From JAZRYE01 sp045600585 (lineage in GTDB: Bacteria > Bacillota_I > Bacilli_A > RFN20 > CAG-826), in the NCBI GenBank assembly GCA_045600585.1, contig JAZRYE010000019.1, positions 1 through 13,789 on the forward strand: DNA of 13,789 nt, in the 5' to 3' direction. A model generated the notes under the pieces. It was not told the DNA's origin. It saw nothing but the letters and a program-made list of their open reading frames with translations, and ran no database searches. A program made the translations under genes and the position numbers. Below, piece by piece: positions 12,269 to 13,789 of this stretch (positions within the stretch are counted from its first letter, which is position 1; every line of letters begins with the position of its first letter).

Positions 12269-12661
12269 ATGACTTATTTAGATTTGATTTCTTTAAAACA
12301 CTTAACTAATTATAAAATAAGTAAACTATACGGTTTGCCTTTAACAACTCTTCAAGATATTGCTTCAGGGAAAAGCTCATTATTAAATTGCAATGGGAAA
12401 ACATTACTCACTTTATCCAAAGCTTTAAATGTTACCATTGAAGATTTGTTATCTCTAGAACCAGAGGATAGTAAAACTGATTTACCTGTTTTTCTTAAAA
12501 AGTCTATTGACTCATTTAGGAAAGCTCTTAGGACTAATTCGACTTTGCTTGATTGTTATTTTGATGAACTCTGTAGTTCAATAAACATTGCAGAAATCGA
12601 ACAATATATTACTCATGAAATTGCAAACAAAATTAGAAGGAGGTATTTTACTAATGATTAA
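12269..12661 (+). CDS. HipB-like HTH regulator of the kinase
   Basis: This 130-residue protein begins with an XRE/Cro-type helix-turn-helix (about 5-62: LKHLTNYKISKLYGLPLTTL, DIASGKSSLLNCNGKTLLTL, SKALNVTIEDLLSLEPE). A helical C-terminal region (about 70-130) makes it longer than classical HipB. It most likely represses its own operon through the palindrome over the -10 and may restrain the kinase as an antitoxin. No ribosome binding site precedes the ATG, which sits where transcription should start. The final codons overlap the kinase start by eight bases (12654-12661), and the kinase's ribosome binding site lies inside this gene, favouring coupled expression. Whether it binds the kinase directly, as HipB does, is inferred. 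Confidence 0.75.
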   Translation: MTYLDLISLKHLTNYKISKLYGLPLTTLQDIASGKSSLLNCNGKTLLTLSKALNVTIEDLLSLEPEDSKTDLPVFLKKSIDSFRKALRTNSTLLDCYFDELCSSINIAEIEQYITHEIANKIRRRYFTND

Positions 12662-13649
12662 CTTTACTAATCTTCCAAAAAAGAAGAAAGCATATGGCGG
12701 AGCTAATGGCAATAAAATGTCTGTTATTTATAATAATGAAACATATATGCTAAAGTTTCCAACTCATGCTTTAAAAAATGCAAATCTTTCATATTCGAAC
12801 AGTGCTGTTTCTGAGTATCTTGGATGTCATATTTTTAATATGCTTGGAGTTCAATCGCAGGAGACCATTTTAGGCACTTATTTCCATAATGGAGTTGAAA
12901 GAGTTGTTGTAGCTTGCAAGGATTTCGTTAAAGATGATGAGCAACTTTTCGACTTTGCTAGCGTAAAAAATCAAATTATTGATTCTAATTCTAACGGATA
13001 CGGAACTGATATAAATGATGTTATAGAATCTATAGAAAAGCAAACTGTAATTGATCAAAACATTTTAAAAGAACGTTTTTGGGATATGTTTGTAATAGAT
13101 GCGTTGATTGGAAACTGGGATCGTCACAATGGAAATTGGGGATTTCTATATAATCAAAAACATGATACTTTACGGTTGGCTCCAGTTTATGATTGTGGGT
13201 CATGTTTGTATCCTCAAATAGATGAAGACTTGATTACAAAAGTTTTATCATCAAAGGACGAACAAAATGCTAGAGTATATAATTTGCCTACTAGTGCTAT
13301 CACTCTAAATGGATCAAGGATTAATTATTATAATTTTTTTATTTCACATAAATACAAAGAGTGTGATAAAGCATTATTAAAAATTGCATCAAAAATAAAC
13401 TTAGATTTAATAGATAATTTGATAGACGAAGTTATAGTTTTATCTGAAAAACACAAATTATTTCTAAAATTGATGATTAAAATGCGTTTCGAAAATTTGA
13501 TATTAAAACCAATAAAGGAAAATATAAGAAATATGAATTTTCCAAACAAATTGACAGAAGAGGCACTTGCTGAATTTGAAGAGATGAAATCAAATAAGAA
13601 AAAATATAAGCGTTACTCTTCTTTAAAGGAAATCGTAAAAGACAAATGA
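12654..13649 (+). CDS. HipA/CtkA-like kinase with RelB-type C-terminal tail
   Basis: This 331-residue Ser/Thr kinase-fold protein is nearer in size to CtkA (about 325) than to E. coli HipA (440). Kinase landmarks are a glycine-rich AYGGANGNK (13-21), Lys34 in YMLKFP for ATP, Glu54 in AVSEYLG, the catalytic GNWDRHNGN (153-161; Asp156, Asn161), and the metal-binding Asp180 in VYDCGS. All appear intact. HipA-type kinases phosphorylate translation factors or themselves; the target here is unknown. ATG 12654 follows AAGGAGG by ten bases; an ATG at 12588 would lie deep inside the upstream gene. The fold ends near 290. Residues 300-331 then match the last 32 residues of the nearby RelB (24 identical), with the final 16 identical. 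A kinase with an antitoxin's toxin-binding tail is unusual. Confidence 0.82.
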   Translation: MINFTNLPKKKKAYGGANGNKMSVIYNNETYMLKFPTHALKNANLSYSNSAVSEYLGCHIFNMLGVQSQETILGTYFHNGVERVVVACKDFVKDDEQLFDFASVKNQIIDSNSNGYGTDINDVIESIEKQTVIDQNILKERFWDMFVIDALIGNWDRHNGNWGFLYNQKHDTLRLAPVYDCGSCLYPQIDEDLITKVLSSKDEQNARVYNLPTSAITLNGSRINYYNFFISHKYKECDKALLKIASKINLDLIDNLIDEVIVLSEKHKLFLKLMIKMRFENLILKPIKENIRNMNFPNKLTEEALAEFEEMKSNKKKYKRYSSLKEIVKDK

Positions 13650-13653
13650 AAAG
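13611..13653 (+). repeat. 43-bp direct repeat, copy 2 (kinase 3' end)
   Basis: Identical to 12142-12184, in the same orientation and reading frame, with start points 1469 bases apart. It encodes the last 12 residues and the stop of the kinase. After 13653 the two flanks diverge into different terminators. Confidence 0.9.
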
Positions 13654-13696
13654 GGGCTGTTCGAAAACCTATAGGTAAGTAGGAGCCCTTTTCTTA
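13649..13696 (+). terminator. Probable terminator after the kinase
   Basis: AAAAGGGGCT (13649-13658) pairs with AGCCCTTTT (13684-13692), with one bulged G and a long loop holding a 10-base palindrome, ACCTATAGGT (13667-13676). The T-run is short (TTTTCTT). The remaining bases to 13789 show no gene; an 18-codon minus-strand frame there is not convincing. Confidence 0.5.
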
Positions 13697-13789
13697 TGCA
13701 AAAATTAAGAACAATTATAATAAATAGATGATTTTTGTTTTGGGAAATTATTAATTAAGAAAAACATTAACGGTTCCTCCGAGGTTACA

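Noticed and set aside
12588..12653. Longer kinase start at ATG 12588
   Set aside because: It would lie inside the HTH gene without a ribosome binding site, whereas ATG 12654 follows AAGGAGG at good spacing and fits the family start.
13713..13767. Short minus-strand frame (18 codons) with a GGAGG-like site at the right edge
   Set aside because: Very short, AT-rich, and the purine-rich stretch is part of a small palindrome; there is no other support.

Overview
The window is AT-rich DNA with the standard genetic code (TGA is a stop). Most genes have GGAGG-type ribosome binding sites, and transcription units end in U-rich hairpins. Together with the protein content (a sodium-pumping decarboxylase with a separate biotin carrier, GH115 and GH127 glycosidases, AbiE, RelB and HipA-type modules), this suggests a low-GC anaerobic Bacillota, probably a gut-associated Bacilli/Erysipelotrichia-like lineage. 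The lineage is inferred from style; no marker gene is present.

Layout. The left edge (1-413) holds a possible 37-residue minus-strand ORF with its own terminator, a possible truncated gene start, and the leader of an MgtC-family membrane protein (414-1184, plus). Next comes a minus-strand AbiE toxin-antitoxin pair (1227-2857) behind two identical 30-base operator-like repeats. A metabolic block follows, all minus: a biotin ligase without the DNA-binding domain (2968-3675), then oadA-oadG-biotin carrier-oadB (7167 down to 3742), which encodes a membrane Na+-translocating oxaloacetate decarboxylase. The ligase would charge the carrier's lysine; the alpha subunit moves CO2 from oxaloacetate to biotin; the beta subunit decarboxylates carboxybiotin and exports Na+. 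Divergent from this is a two-gene plus-strand glycosidase operon, GH115-like then GH127 (7331-11017). Neither protein has a signal peptide, so both probably act on imported oligosaccharides.

The right end (11066-13649) is packed with toxin-antitoxin-type genes: a DUF4160/DUF2442 pair (minus), a divergent RelB/DinJ antitoxin with no toxin beside it, and an HTH regulator plus HipA/CtkA-like kinase operon. Three of these units have readable promoters with palindromes in or next to them, suggesting autoregulation.

The most unusual observation is that the last 32 residues of the kinase match the last 32 residues of the upstream RelB antitoxin (24 of 32 identical). The last 43 bases of this homology, including the stop codon, are identical in DNA. 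The kinase therefore carries what looks like the toxin-binding tail of a RelB antitoxin, and the HTH-kinase module lies between two direct copies of a relB 3' end. Exchange between the copies would remove the module and leave relB whole.
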